This document shows, piece after piece, positions 25,859 through 34,497 of a DNA stretch of 64,000 nucleotides; the stretch's first letter is position 1; each line of letters starts with the position of its first letter. The stretch is from Cellvibrio sp. UBA7661. GTDB taxonomy: Bacteria; Pseudomonadota; Gammaproteobacteria; Pseudomonadales; Cellvibrionaceae. The DNA lies in assembly GCA_002483365.1 (NCBI GenBank), contig DLHT01000005.1, positions 124,001 to 188,000 on the forward strand. Direction: 5' to 3'. A program made the translations under genes and the position numbers. The notes beneath the pieces are model-generated. The model saw only the letters and a program-made list of their open reading frames with translations. It made no database searches and had not been told where the DNA came from.

Positions 25859-26683
25859 ATGTCATCGGGATTTTCCAAATGGGTCGCTGGATTGGGTGTG
25901 GTCGTCGCCGCACTCGGTGCGCCAGCACAAGCACAAACTGCACACCACAACCTTGCCAGTTACACCATCGGTGCTGGCGATGAAATACGCATTACGGTTT
26001 ATGGACAGTCAGAATTGGCCGCCGAAACCCAGGTCAGTGCCGATGGCATGGTCATGGTTCCACTATTGGGCAATCTGCCTATCGCTGGAAAAACCAGTGC
26101 GGACGCCGCCGCGCTGATCGCCAGCCGCTATGAAGCGGGCAATGTCTTGAAAAACGCCCAGGTCAACCTGCTGGTCACCAAGTACCGCAGTCAGGTTGTG
26201 GCCATTCTGGGTAAGGTGAATAACCCCGGCAAACTGGTACTTGAAGGGCCAACCAGCCTTACCCAGGCGCTGGCATGGGCGGGCGGTATTTCACCCTCGG
26301 GCAGCGAGCGGATTGTACTGATGCGCATCACCCGCGAAGGCAAGCAGGAGCGTACCGAGTACGACCTGCAACAGCTGCTGCATCAGGAAAATGAATTGTT
26401 GCCTACCGTCTGGCTCAGGAATGGCGACACCATTTATGTGCCCAACGCTGGTCGCTTTTATCTGAACGGCGAGGTTCACACCCCGGGAATGTATCCACTG
26501 GATCGCCCGCTGAGCATACGTCAGGCGCTGAGTGCGGGTGGAGGCCCAACCGCACGCGCCAGCGAAAACAGTGTGAAGCTATTCCGCCAGCAAGAGAACG
26601 GGGCGGTGAAAGAGTTAAAAGCCAAACCCGATGACCAGGTACAGGACGGCGATGTACTGGTGGTTAAGGAAAGCCTTTTTTAA
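25859..26683 (+). CDS. epsE: Outer-membrane polysaccharide export protein (Wza/GumB/EpsE type)
   Basis: 274 residues. Signal peptide 1-25 (ending APAQAQ, no lipobox seen), then the Poly_export domain (YTIGAGDEIRITVYGQSEL...VSADGMVMVPLLGNLPIAGKT) and SLBB domains (VVAILGKVNNPGKLVL, and RFYLNGEVHTPGMYPL). Members form the outer-membrane pore of Wzx/Wzy-type polysaccharide systems. First gene of the forward operon, 13 bp before epsF. Most similar in style to EpsE of the methanolan/exosortase-linked clusters. Confidence 0.9.
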   Translation: MSSGFSKWVAGLGVVVAALGAPAQAQTAHHNLASYTIGAGDEIRITVYGQSELAAETQVSADGMVMVPLLGNLPIAGKTSADAAALIASRYEAGNVLKNAQVNLLVTKYRSQVVAILGKVNNPGKLVLEGPTSLTQALAWAGGISPSGSERIVLMRITREGKQERTEYDLQQLLHQENELLPTVWLRNGDTIYVPNAGRFYLNGEVHTPGMYPLDRPLSIRQALSAGGGPTARASENSVKLFRQQENGAVKELKAKPDDQVQDGDVLVVKESLF

Positions 26684-26696
26684 CAGGAGCGCTTGA

Positions 26697-28109
26697 ATGA
26701 ATCTCACTACCCTGATCGGCATTCTGCTCGCCCGCAAGTGGGTAATTGTGACCAGCTGTGTACTGGCTCTGGCAGCTGCCCTGCTGCTCACCCTGCTCAC
26801 CCCTAAATCGTTCACTGCCTCGACGGATCTCTTGATCGATAACCGCGGGTTAGATCCGATCAGCGGACAAGCCCAACCGGGGCGCATCACTTCAGGTTAT
26901 CTGGCAACCCAGGCGGATGTGATCCGCAGCCGCAATGTCGCCACGAAAGTGATCACTGACCTGGCGCTGGAGAAAAATCCCGCCATAGCTAAAGCAGTGA
27001 AATTGACAGGCGATGCAAGCAGCGACCAACGCCGGATTCTCGGGTTTCTCGCGCAGGGATTAGGGGTAACGCCCAAACGCGACAGCAGTGTGCTGACCAT
27101 CAGCTTCCAGGCGCAAAACCCTGAGCTGGCGGCGAACATCGCCAATGCCTTTGCCCAGGCCTACATGATCACCAATCTGGAGCTGCGCATTGAGCCTGCC
27201 AAGCAAACCAGCCAGTGGTACAACCAGCAGTTGACCGGACTGCGCGATGAACTGATCGAAAAACAAAATACCCTGTCCAGTTATCAGGAAGAGCACAACA
27301 TTCTGGCCTCATCGGATCGGCTGGATCTGGAGTCCGCCAAGCTTGCTGATTTGTCGTCGATGTTGATCGCAGTGCAAAGCGAGCGGTTGAACTCCCAAAG
27401 CCGCAGCGACCAGATTGCCAATGCCAAAACCGGGGATTTCAAAAGCCGTGCCATGGATAACCCACAAGTACAAAGTCTGGCGGCCGATTTAGCACAGGCA
27501 CAAGCCCGCTTGGGCGAGGTGGGGCGCCAGGTCGGCGAAAACCACCCCCAATATCGTCAGGCGCTAAGCGAAGTCGATACACTCAAAAAGCAAATGAACC
27601 TGATGATTGATGTGATTACCGGCAGCTTGCAATCGTCGGTTGAACTCGCCATCGCCCGGGAAGAACAACTCAAAACAGAGTTGGCCAACCAGAAAGAACT
27701 GGTGCTGCAACTGAGCCGCAACCGCAACCAGCTTGCGCTGCTCAAGCAAGAGGCCGATAACGCCCAAGCCGCTTACGATGCAGCACTGGCGCGCAGTGCC
27801 CAGTCGCGCCTTGAAAGCCAGATCGCTACTACCGATGTCGCCGTGCTTAACAGCGCGCTCACTCCCTCGCGCCCGACCTCACCCAAACCGGCCATGACTC
27901 TGGTGCTCGCCTGCGTTGCCGGATTACTGCTAGGCACTGCCTTCGCCCTTGGCTGGGAGTGGCTCGACCAGCGCATTCGCCATTCGTTTGACCTTGAACA
28001 GGGGCTCGGTGTGGCCGTGCTTGCCTACATTCCCAATGAGGGTTCAGGCGCGCGTGCCACAACCGGCATGCTCAAGAAAACCGGTATTTTTAAGGAGGCG
28101 ACATCATGA
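26697..28109 (+). CDS. epsF: Chain-length determinant/co-polymerase (EpsF/GumC/Wzz type)
   Basis: 470 residues. Two membrane helices (about 14-34 and 415-435) flank a long periplasmic coiled coil (ELIEKQNTLSSYQEEHNIL; SSVELAIAREEQLKTELANQ). The conserved SRPTSPKPAMTL sits just before the second helix, as usual for Wzz proteins. It lacks a kinase domain, which is encoded by the next gene overlapping by 4 bp. Strong AGGAG before the ATG. Controls polymer length and couples assembly to export. Confidence 0.92.
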   Translation: MNLTTLIGILLARKWVIVTSCVLALAAALLLTLLTPKSFTASTDLLIDNRGLDPISGQAQPGRITSGYLATQADVIRSRNVATKVITDLALEKNPAIAKAVKLTGDASSDQRRILGFLAQGLGVTPKRDSSVLTISFQAQNPELAANIANAFAQAYMITNLELRIEPAKQTSQWYNQQLTGLRDELIEKQNTLSSYQEEHNILASSDRLDLESAKLADLSSMLIAVQSERLNSQSRSDQIANAKTGDFKSRAMDNPQVQSLAADLAQAQARLGEVGRQVGENHPQYRQALSEVDTLKKQMNLMIDVITGSLQSSVELAIAREEQLKTELANQKELVLQLSRNRNQLALLKQEADNAQAAYDAALARSAQSRLESQIATTDVAVLNSALTPSRPTSPKPAMTLVLACVAGLLLGTAFALGWEWLDQRIRHSFDLEQGLGVAVLAYIPNEGSGARATTGMLKKTGIFKEATS

Positions 28110-28999
28110 ATGACCTTGCTCAGCGCATGACAGCCAACGCGCTTCACAGTGATCCGCTTCACCCCACAATCAACACCAACCAGATGGGGCCTATGTTGGT
28201 CGCGATGGGCAAACTCAGCCCCAAAAATCTGACACAAATTCTGGCGACCCAGAAGAAACTGGGCATACGCTTTGGCGAGGCTGCACTCAGTTTGGGGTTG
28301 GTGAGTGAAGATGACATCAACACCATCCTGGCCGAACAGTTTTCTTACACCCAGACACCCACAGTATCGAGCAAGCTGGATCATCGCCTGAGCGCCCTGT
28401 TCCAACCCGATGGCCGCCAAGCGGAAGCCTTGCGCAATTTGCGCAGCGAATTAATGCTGCGCTATTTCAACCCCAAACCGCACAGCTCATTGACACTGGT
28501 CAGTGCCGAGGACGCCGAAGGTTCAGCGCTGACCGCGGCCAATTTGGCGATCAGCTTTGCGCAACTGGGGCTGCGCACCCTGTTAATTGATACCAACCTG
28601 CGCGCACCACAGCTCAACCCCATGTTTAACCTGCCGGAGAATCTGCCCGGCCTGTCAGACTGGGTTGCCAACCGCACTTCGGTAGCACCGATTAACATCG
28701 ATGCCGTGCGCTCGCTCTGGTTACTGCCCGCAGGAACCCGCGCGCCCAATCCCCAAGAGTTGCTGTCGGGCAAGCATTACCAGGAGCGGCTGGATGCATT
28801 GACGCAACGGTTTGACATCACCCTGCTCAGCACTGCCCCTATGGATTCCAACCGCGATGCCCAGATTGTCGCTGCACAATCGGGAGCGGCCTTGCTGCTG
28901 GTGCGCCAACACCAGACCAAAACCCAATCACTCGCAGCCATTTGCCAGCGCCTGCGTGAGCTGGGTGTGCGCCTGCTGGGATCGGCTTTGCTGGGTTAA
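28106..28999 (+). CDS. epsG: EpsG-type BY-kinase-like protein with degenerate Walker A
   Basis: 297 residues. The N-terminal 90 residues resemble the EpsG/GSPII_E N-domain (MLVAMGKLSPKNLTQILATQ, FGEAALSLGLVSEDDINTIL). A ParA/BY-kinase fold follows: the Walker A' region LLIDTNLRAPQ is kept, but where relatives have G-x-G-K/R-S/T this protein reads SAEDAEGSALTAANLA, without the basic residue. No C-terminal tyrosine cluster is present. It probably still interacts with EpsF, but kinase activity is doubtful. Overlaps epsF by 4 bp. Confidence 0.8.
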   Translation: MNDLAQRMTANALHSDPLHPTINTNQMGPMLVAMGKLSPKNLTQILATQKKLGIRFGEAALSLGLVSEDDINTILAEQFSYTQTPTVSSKLDHRLSALFQPDGRQAEALRNLRSELMLRYFNPKPHSSLTLVSAEDAEGSALTAANLAISFAQLGLRTLLIDTNLRAPQLNPMFNLPENLPGLSDWVANRTSVAPINIDAVRSLWLLPAGTRAPNPQELLSGKHYQERLDALTQRFDITLLSTAPMDSNRDAQIVAAQSGAALLLVRQHQTKTQSLAAICQRLRELGVRLLGSALLG

Positions 29000-29041
29000 C
29001 CCCGAATACCTGTGACGACGTTGATGTAGGGAAAGGTCCAG

Positions 29042-30349
29042 ATGAACGATTCAATAGCCAGTACGCTCCCGGACAAACGCCTGCCGCAATCTGCCCGCGC
29101 CTTGGGTACAGAGACTGGCCATGAGCAGCTATGGGTGACAGGTGTTTTGCTTGCGGCAGTGGCCTATCAGGCGTTGCTGTGCCTGATGAATACGTTTGGG
29201 CTGCACACCTCAGTGGCGATTGTCGGGCTGACCGAAGTGCTGATCATGCTTGCCTGTGTGCCGTTATTGATGCGCCGGTTACTGCCGGGGCTCATCATGA
29301 TCGCGCTGCTGGCCGGAGCCTATTTTTGTATCGCTGCACTGGCCAGCGGCTGGCTCAACCCCAAAACCTTCCGCGACCTGATCATCCCCCTGTGTTTCTT
29401 CTGGTTTGGCTGCAATATCGGCCGGCCTGAAATGATCGACCGCGCTCTGCCGCCGATTATTGTGGTGGTCATCGCCCTGGGGCTATTTGAATTATTGATG
29501 CTCGATACCTATACCCGCTTTTTCGATATTTTCAGTTACTACGTCAGCACCGGAAACCTCGCACCAATTACCGATTTTGTACGCGACAGCAAATTGCAGC
29601 TCAATGGCACCCGCCCCGAGGGAATTGGCCGCACCTTGCTGCCCGGGTTGCTGGGCAACCACCGCGTATCGTCGGTGTTTCTGGAGCCGGTGTCGCTGGG
29701 CAACTTCGCCACTATTGTTGCGGCTTGGGGCTTTAGCCGTGACGGCAAAGACTGGCGCAAATCGGTCTTTTTCATCGGCGCGGCGATAGTGATGATTGTC
29801 CTGTGCGATTCCCGCTTTGCACTCCTGCTGTTACCACTGATGCTCGCCACACGCCTGCTGCTGCGCGGCCCCCTGCTCAATCTGGCCATGCTCGCCCCGT
29901 TTGTTGCGGTATCGCTGGTCATGCTGGCTGGAGCCATCAGTGAACATCATGGCGATGACCTTATGGGGCGTTTGACCGTGAGTGGTTTGTCGCTTCTGGA
30001 GTTTGATACAGACCTGTTGTTTGCGTTCACCGTGCCACCCTATTTTGGTGATATGGGCTACGCCTATCTGATTGCCGGCTTCGGTTTGCCCTTGTGCCTG
30101 TTGCTGTGGTTCAGCCTGTGGTTACAACCCTTGCCTGATGAACGCAGCCGTCGCTTCCGCGCACTTGCATCACTTTATATGGCGTTGATTTTAGCGGTCA
30201 GCGGAACATCGCTCTTTGCATTCAAAACCTCAGCGCTGCTGTGGTGCATGCTCGGCTGCATGCTGCAAAACCCGGCACCGCGCCGCGTCGGTATCGGGGG
30301 CGTTGCCGCCAACCCTGCCACCAATCCCCTTTTGCATAACGGGAGCTAG
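29042..30349 (+). CDS. Polysaccharide polymerase (Wzy/GumE-type integral membrane protein)
   Basis: 435 residues with about ten or more hydrophobic helices and a long periplasmic loop (about residues 155-235, containing RPEGIGRTLLPGLLGNHRVSSVF) of the kind found in Wzy polymerases. Sequence identity to GumE cannot be judged by eye; the call rests on topology and position between the export genes and the glycosyltransferases. It would join lipid-linked repeat units in the periplasm. It ends 3 bp before gumH. Confidence 0.7.
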   Translation: MNDSIASTLPDKRLPQSARALGTETGHEQLWVTGVLLAAVAYQALLCLMNTFGLHTSVAIVGLTEVLIMLACVPLLMRRLLPGLIMIALLAGAYFCIAALASGWLNPKTFRDLIIPLCFFWFGCNIGRPEMIDRALPPIIVVVIALGLFELLMLDTYTRFFDIFSYYVSTGNLAPITDFVRDSKLQLNGTRPEGIGRTLLPGLLGNHRVSSVFLEPVSLGNFATIVAAWGFSRDGKDWRKSVFFIGAAIVMIVLCDSRFALLLLPLMLATRLLLRGPLLNLAMLAPFVAVSLVMLAGAISEHHGDDLMGRLTVSGLSLLEFDTDLLFAFTVPPYFGDMGYAYLIAGFGLPLCLLLWFSLWLQPLPDERSRRFRALASLYMALILAVSGTSLFAFKTSALLWCMLGCMLQNPAPRRVGIGGVAANPATNPLLHNGS

Positions 30350-30352
30350 CCC

Positions 30353-31483
30353 ATGTCGATCAGTGTCACCCATGTGGTCCGCCAATATTTACCCTCCATC
30401 GGCGGGATGGAGGAAGTGGTGCGCAATATCGCCCGCCACCAGTTGCGCTCCGGTCACAAGGCAACGCGCATCGTTACGCTCGACCGGTTATTCCGCAACA
30501 CCGATGAGCGTTTACCCGCGCAGGAATCCATAGACGGCGTAGAAGTGATCCGCCTGCCCTACAAAGGCTCCAGCCGCTACCCTCTCTGCCCGGCAATCCT
30601 CCAGCATCTGGGCGATAGCGATGTCATCCATGTCCACGGAGTAGACTTCTTTTACGATTTCCTCGCCGCCACCAAGTGGTTGCACAAGCGCCCGCTGGTG
30701 CTATCCACCCATGGCGGTTTTTTTCATACCGATTTCGCCTCGCGCGCCAAGCAAGCCTATTTCAAAACCATTACCCGCCTGTCATCCAATGCCTACAGCA
30801 AAGTGGTCGCCACCAGTGCCAACGACGGCCATCTGTTTAGCCAGATCATGGGAGAGCGCAAACTGCAGGTCATTGAAAACGGGGTGGATATTGAAAAGTA
30901 CGCCAATCAGGCCGCCAGTGTATTGCAGCCCAGCATTGTGTATTTCGGCCGCTGGTCAGTGAACAAAGGGCTGCTGCCAGCTCTGGAACTGTTTGCCGCC
31001 CTGCACCGCAAAAACCCGCAATGGCGCTTTGCCATCGCCGGGCGCGAATACGACCACAATGCGGAAGAGTTGCTCCAGCACATTGAATGGCTGGGCTTGA
31101 AAGATGCCGTACAGCTAATCGCCAACCCCAGTGATGACGAAATCCGCCGCCTGATCCGGCAGGCCAGCTACTTCCTGTGCCTGTCGCGCCACGAGGGTTT
31201 TGGTATCGCCCCGATTGAAGCGATGAGCGCGGGGCTAACGCCTATCCTGAGCGATATACCGCCGTTCCGCCGTTTGGTTGAAGCATCCCGTCTGGGATTC
31301 CTGACCCCGCTGGATGCAGCACCGACTGCTGCCGTAAACAACCTGCTCAGCCTGCATGAAGAAGGTGAAAGCAGCTACCAATTGCGCCGCGCAGAAGCGA
31401 TGGATTTTGCCCGGCGCTACGCCTGGCCCGAGGTGGCTGACCGCTATCTGGAACTTTACCAACAGGTGAGACGACGGCCATGA
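30353..31483 (+). CDS. gumH: GumH-like alpha-1,3-mannosyltransferase (GT4)
   Basis: 376 residues, very similar to Xanthomonas GumH as I recall it: HVVRQYLPSIGGMEEVV at the start, YKGSSRYP, HGVDFFYDFLA, STHGGFFHT, VIENGVDIEKYA, YFGRWSVNKGL and SRHEGFGIAPIEAMSAG. GumH adds mannose from GDP-Man to the cellobiosyl-lipid, starting the xanthan side chain on the cytoplasmic face. Its end overlaps the GH5 gene by 4 bp. Confidence 0.92.
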   Translation: MSISVTHVVRQYLPSIGGMEEVVRNIARHQLRSGHKATRIVTLDRLFRNTDERLPAQESIDGVEVIRLPYKGSSRYPLCPAILQHLGDSDVIHVHGVDFFYDFLAATKWLHKRPLVLSTHGGFFHTDFASRAKQAYFKTITRLSSNAYSKVVATSANDGHLFSQIMGERKLQVIENGVDIEKYANQAASVLQPSIVYFGRWSVNKGLLPALELFAALHRKNPQWRFAIAGREYDHNAEELLQHIEWLGLKDAVQLIANPSDDEIRRLIRQASYFLCLSRHEGFGIAPIEAMSAGLTPILSDIPPFRRLVEASRLGFLTPLDAAPTAAVNNLLSLHEEGESSYQLRRAEAMDFARRYAWPEVADRYLELYQQVRRRP

Positions 31484-32535
31484 ACAGGTTTCTGGTATTG
31501 GCATTGAGCATCGTTTTGCCAGCGCTGACCTCCGGCAATAGCTGGGCGGGCTGTCTGGATAAAACCCGGCTCACCGGTGTGAATCTGGCCGGTGCCGAGT
31601 TCAATACCCGAAAGCTGCCGGGCGTTGTGTTTAAGGATTACACCTACCCCACCAGCAAAGAGATTGCCTACATCGCAGCTCAGGGTGCCAACATCATCCG
31701 CCTGCCGTTTCGCTGGGAACGCTTGCAGCCGAGCCTTGGTGGCAGTTTTGATGCCGCTGAACTCAAGCGTATCCAAAACGTGGTAGCGCAAGCACAACTG
31801 AATGATTTGTGCGTGCTGCTGGATGTTCATAACTACGCCAAATACTACGCAGATCCCATTAATACCCCGCAAGCACAGGAGGCCTTTGTCCAGCTGTGGG
31901 TGCGGTTGGCAGGGCAATTGGACAACCCTGACTATGTGGCCTTGGGGCTGATGAATGAACCGGCGCATATCCCTCTGGCAACCTGGGCCGCATTGGCCAA
32001 GCGCACTCTGGCTGCGCTGCGTGCGGCTGGCTCCACCCACTTGGTGATGGTGGGAGGCGGCGGCTGGAACGGATTGCACAGTTGGTTTCACGAACACGAT
32101 GGACTCTCTAACGCCGAGGCATTCGCAGGACTGAATGATCCACTCAAGCGCAGCGTGATTGAAGTACATCAATATGCCGACACCTATTACTCCGGCATGG
32201 CACAAGACTGCTACCCCCCCGACCACTTCAACGCGCGCTTTGAACGCATTGGCCAATGGGCACAAGCAAATGGCCTGACATTATTCCTTGGCGAATTTGG
32301 TATGGCGGCAACCGAAGGCTGCCTGCAAACACTGGAGCGATTTCTGCAGTTGATGAAAGGCAACGAGTGGAAAGGCTGGAGTTATTGGGCGGCCGGTAGT
32401 TGGTGGGGCGCTTATCCGTTTGCACTCAATACCAACGCCGATACCCCATCGCCCCAATGGACTCCGCTGAAAAACCAGTTTTATCGCGGTGATGACCTGA
32501 GCGCCCCGCAGGCTCCGGGTGAGCCGCCGCAATGA
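31480..32535 (+). CDS. Secreted GH5-family endoglucanase inside the gum locus
   Basis: 351 residues with a signal peptide (1-23, ending SWAG). A single GH5 (alpha/beta)8 domain: RLPFRWERLQP, LLDVHNYAKY, acid/base E160 in GLMNEPAH, HQYAD around 230-234, and nucleophile E272 in FLGEFG. No carbohydrate-binding module. A 4-bp overlap with gumH upstream shows that it is an integral member of the operon. GH5 enzymes of this type cut beta-1,4-glucans, and the predicted polymer has such a backbone, so a role in trimming, release or clearing of polymer in the periplasm is inferred. Confidence 0.88.
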   Translation: MNRFLVLALSIVLPALTSGNSWAGCLDKTRLTGVNLAGAEFNTRKLPGVVFKDYTYPTSKEIAYIAAQGANIIRLPFRWERLQPSLGGSFDAAELKRIQNVVAQAQLNDLCVLLDVHNYAKYYADPINTPQAQEAFVQLWVRLAGQLDNPDYVALGLMNEPAHIPLATWAALAKRTLAALRAAGSTHLVMVGGGGWNGLHSWFHEHDGLSNAEAFAGLNDPLKRSVIEVHQYADTYYSGMAQDCYPPDHFNARFERIGQWAQANGLTLFLGEFGMAATEGCLQTLERFLQLMKGNEWKGWSYWAAGSWWGAYPFALNTNADTPSPQWTPLKNQFYRGDDLSAPQAPGEPPQ

Positions 32536-32576
32536 ATGTTCAAGATTACCGATCGGGATACATTAAGGAGTTATCT

Positions 32577-33719
32577 ATGACCCCAACCGAATCAATGGCT
32601 GGCCCCAAGCCTGTCTTTTTGGTGCTTTCCGCACACGATTACCGCTCACCGCGCCGCGCCAACATTCACTTCATAACCCGCGAGCTGGCCAAGCTGGGCA
32701 CTACGCGCTTTTTCTCTCTGCGCTACAGCAAACTGTCGCGCTACACGCACGATCCACGCCTGTCGCTCGATAGTGAAGCCAACAAGATAAGCGTATTTCA
32801 GGGGGTGGAATGTTACCTGTGGAAAACCTTGTACCATCCGTTCAACACCCGCCGCAGCTGGCTGCGCCCGGTCGAGAACCTGATGTATGCGCTCTACAGC
32901 CGCGGCCGCAATCCGGTATTGCGCCGCTGGATCAAAGAAGCGGACGTGATCTTGCTGGAAAGCGGGGTTGCACCAATCTTCTTCGGCTTGATTAAACGCC
33001 TCAACCCGAGCGCGAAAGTGCTGTACCGCGCCTCCGATGCGCTCGATACCATCAATGTGGCCGACTATGTGAACGAAGCCTTTGCACAGGCCGCACCGCA
33101 AATGGACACCATCGCCCTGCCATCCAAAGCTCTGGCCGATGGCATTCCCAGCCGCCACAATCTGGCGTTTGTACCCCATGGAATCGACCACGCCGTTGCC
33201 GAGCAAGCTGACCCCTCGCCCTACGGTGAGGGTATACATGCAGTGTCGGTCGGCTCGATGTTGTTCGATCCGGAATTTTTTGTGCTGGCCTCGCGCCGTT
33301 TTCCGCATATTCACTTCCACATTATTGGCTGCGGCCAACCTGCCCATCCGGATTACGGCCCCAATGTGCATCTGTACGGCGAAATGCCGTTTGCCCAAAC
33401 GCTGCCCTATATCAAACATGCGCAGCTGGGAATCGCGCCCTATTCCAGCGTCAACCTGCCGGTTTACCTGCGCGATACCTCCATGAAGCTGATCCAGTAT
33501 GCATTTTTCGGCGTGCCCGCGATCTGCCCGCATTTTATTGCCGCCGACTACAGCAACCGTTTCGGGTACGACCTGGGCGATGAAAACTCTATCGCCGCTG
33601 CGATTGAGCGGGCATTGCACCCCACCCAGCCCTTGCGCACCCAACCCGTGCTCAATTGGCAGCAAGTTGCCGAGCGCATGCTCAGCCCACGCACCTTCAC
33701 CGATACGGAGATGGCGTGA
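32577..33719 (+). CDS. gumK: GumK-like beta-1,2-glucuronosyltransferase (GT70)
   Basis: 380 residues from ATG 32577, which has a perfect AAGGAG; an in-frame ATG at 32532 overlapping the GH5 stop would add 15 residues. Closely follows Xanthomonas GumK: VLSAHDYRSPRRANIHFI, TTRFFSLRYSKLSR, HPFNTRRSWLRPVE, YRASDALDTINVADY, GSMLFDPEFF and GEMPFAQTLPYIKHA. GumK transfers glucuronate to the lipid-linked trisaccharide, making the polymer acidic. The stop overlaps the gumM start (TGATG). Confidence 0.94.
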   Translation: MTPTESMAGPKPVFLVLSAHDYRSPRRANIHFITRELAKLGTTRFFSLRYSKLSRYTHDPRLSLDSEANKISVFQGVECYLWKTLYHPFNTRRSWLRPVENLMYALYSRGRNPVLRRWIKEADVILLESGVAPIFFGLIKRLNPSAKVLYRASDALDTINVADYVNEAFAQAAPQMDTIALPSKALADGIPSRHNLAFVPHGIDHAVAEQADPSPYGEGIHAVSVGSMLFDPEFFVLASRRFPHIHFHIIGCGQPAHPDYGPNVHLYGEMPFAQTLPYIKHAQLGIAPYSSVNLPVYLRDTSMKLIQYAFFGVPAICPHFIAADYSNRFGYDLGDENSIAAAIERALHPTQPLRTQPVLNWQQVAERMLSPRTFTDTEMA

Positions 33720-34486
33720 TGAATAGCGCGATCAACCAAACCCCCCATGACCGCCTTGCCTTGGGCGGATTTAGTGTGCTGCGCACTACCGGCCCGCAAT
33801 TGATGGATAAGCTAAGCCGCAAACTCAATCAGGGTGAGCAAACGGCGCTGTTTTTTGCCAACACCAACTTCATTGTCCAATGTCAGGGGCTGCAAGCCGG
33901 TATGGTGAAAGACACACTTGTCATCAACGATGGCATAGGTGTGGATATCGCCACCTGGCTGGTACACCGCACCCGTTTTCCAGAGAATCTCAACGGCACC
34001 GATTTCACGCCAGCGTTTTTACAATCCCTTGGGCAACAGGGAAAGGTCTTCCTGTTCGGCGGCAAACCGGGCGTTGCACAGCGCGCCGCAGACACCCTGC
34101 GCACCCAATTCGGGGTCAATATAGTGGGCACCTGCGATGGCTACGCACAAGCTGCCGATACCGACCTGTTGGTTGAACGCATCAATGCCAGTGGTGCAAA
34201 CGTCTTGTTGGTAGCGATGGGTAATCCCTTGCAAGAGCGCTGGATACTGCAACAGCGCCATCGCCTGCAACCCACGCTGCTGTTCGGCATTGGTGCGCTG
34301 CTGGATTTTCTCGCAGGCGACAAAGCCCGCGCACCCGAGTGGGTAAGGCGCTTCCGTTTGGAATGGCTTTACCGCTTGTGCCTTGAGCCAGCGCGGCTGG
34401 CACGTCGCTATACCCTGGACATTGGCCGCTTTCTCGCACTTTGCCTGCGCACCGGTAAACGCCTTGATACCGGCAATAGCCACTGA
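33719..34486 (+). CDS. gumM: GumM-like beta-1,4-glucosyltransferase (WecG/TagA/CpsF, GT26)
   Basis: 255 residues from ATG 33719. GT26 features: NTNFIVQCQ, VINDGIGVDIATWL, NGTDFTPAFLQ, KVFLFGGKPGVA, VLLVAMGNPLQERWI and FGIGALLDFLAG...RAPEWVRRFRLEWLYRL. GumM adds the second glucose, forming the cellobiose unit of the backbone. It overlaps gumK by one base and is 11 bp from gumI. Confidence 0.9.
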   Translation: MNSAINQTPHDRLALGGFSVLRTTGPQLMDKLSRKLNQGEQTALFFANTNFIVQCQGLQAGMVKDTLVINDGIGVDIATWLVHRTRFPENLNGTDFTPAFLQSLGQQGKVFLFGGKPGVAQRAADTLRTQFGVNIVGTCDGYAQAADTDLLVERINASGANVLLVAMGNPLQERWILQQRHRLQPTLLFGIGALLDFLAGDKARAPEWVRRFRLEWLYRLCLEPARLARRYTLDIGRFLALCLRTGKRLDTGNSH

Positions 34487-34497
34487 GGAATTTCACT

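Noticed and set aside
31456..32265. 269-codon open frame antisense to the GH5 gene
   Set aside because: The GH5 reading has signal peptide and both catalytic glutamates; the antisense product is not recognisable.
32646..33665. 339-codon open frame antisense to gumK
   Set aside because: GumK is unmistakable on the plus strand; the reverse reading is a mirror of its codon bias.
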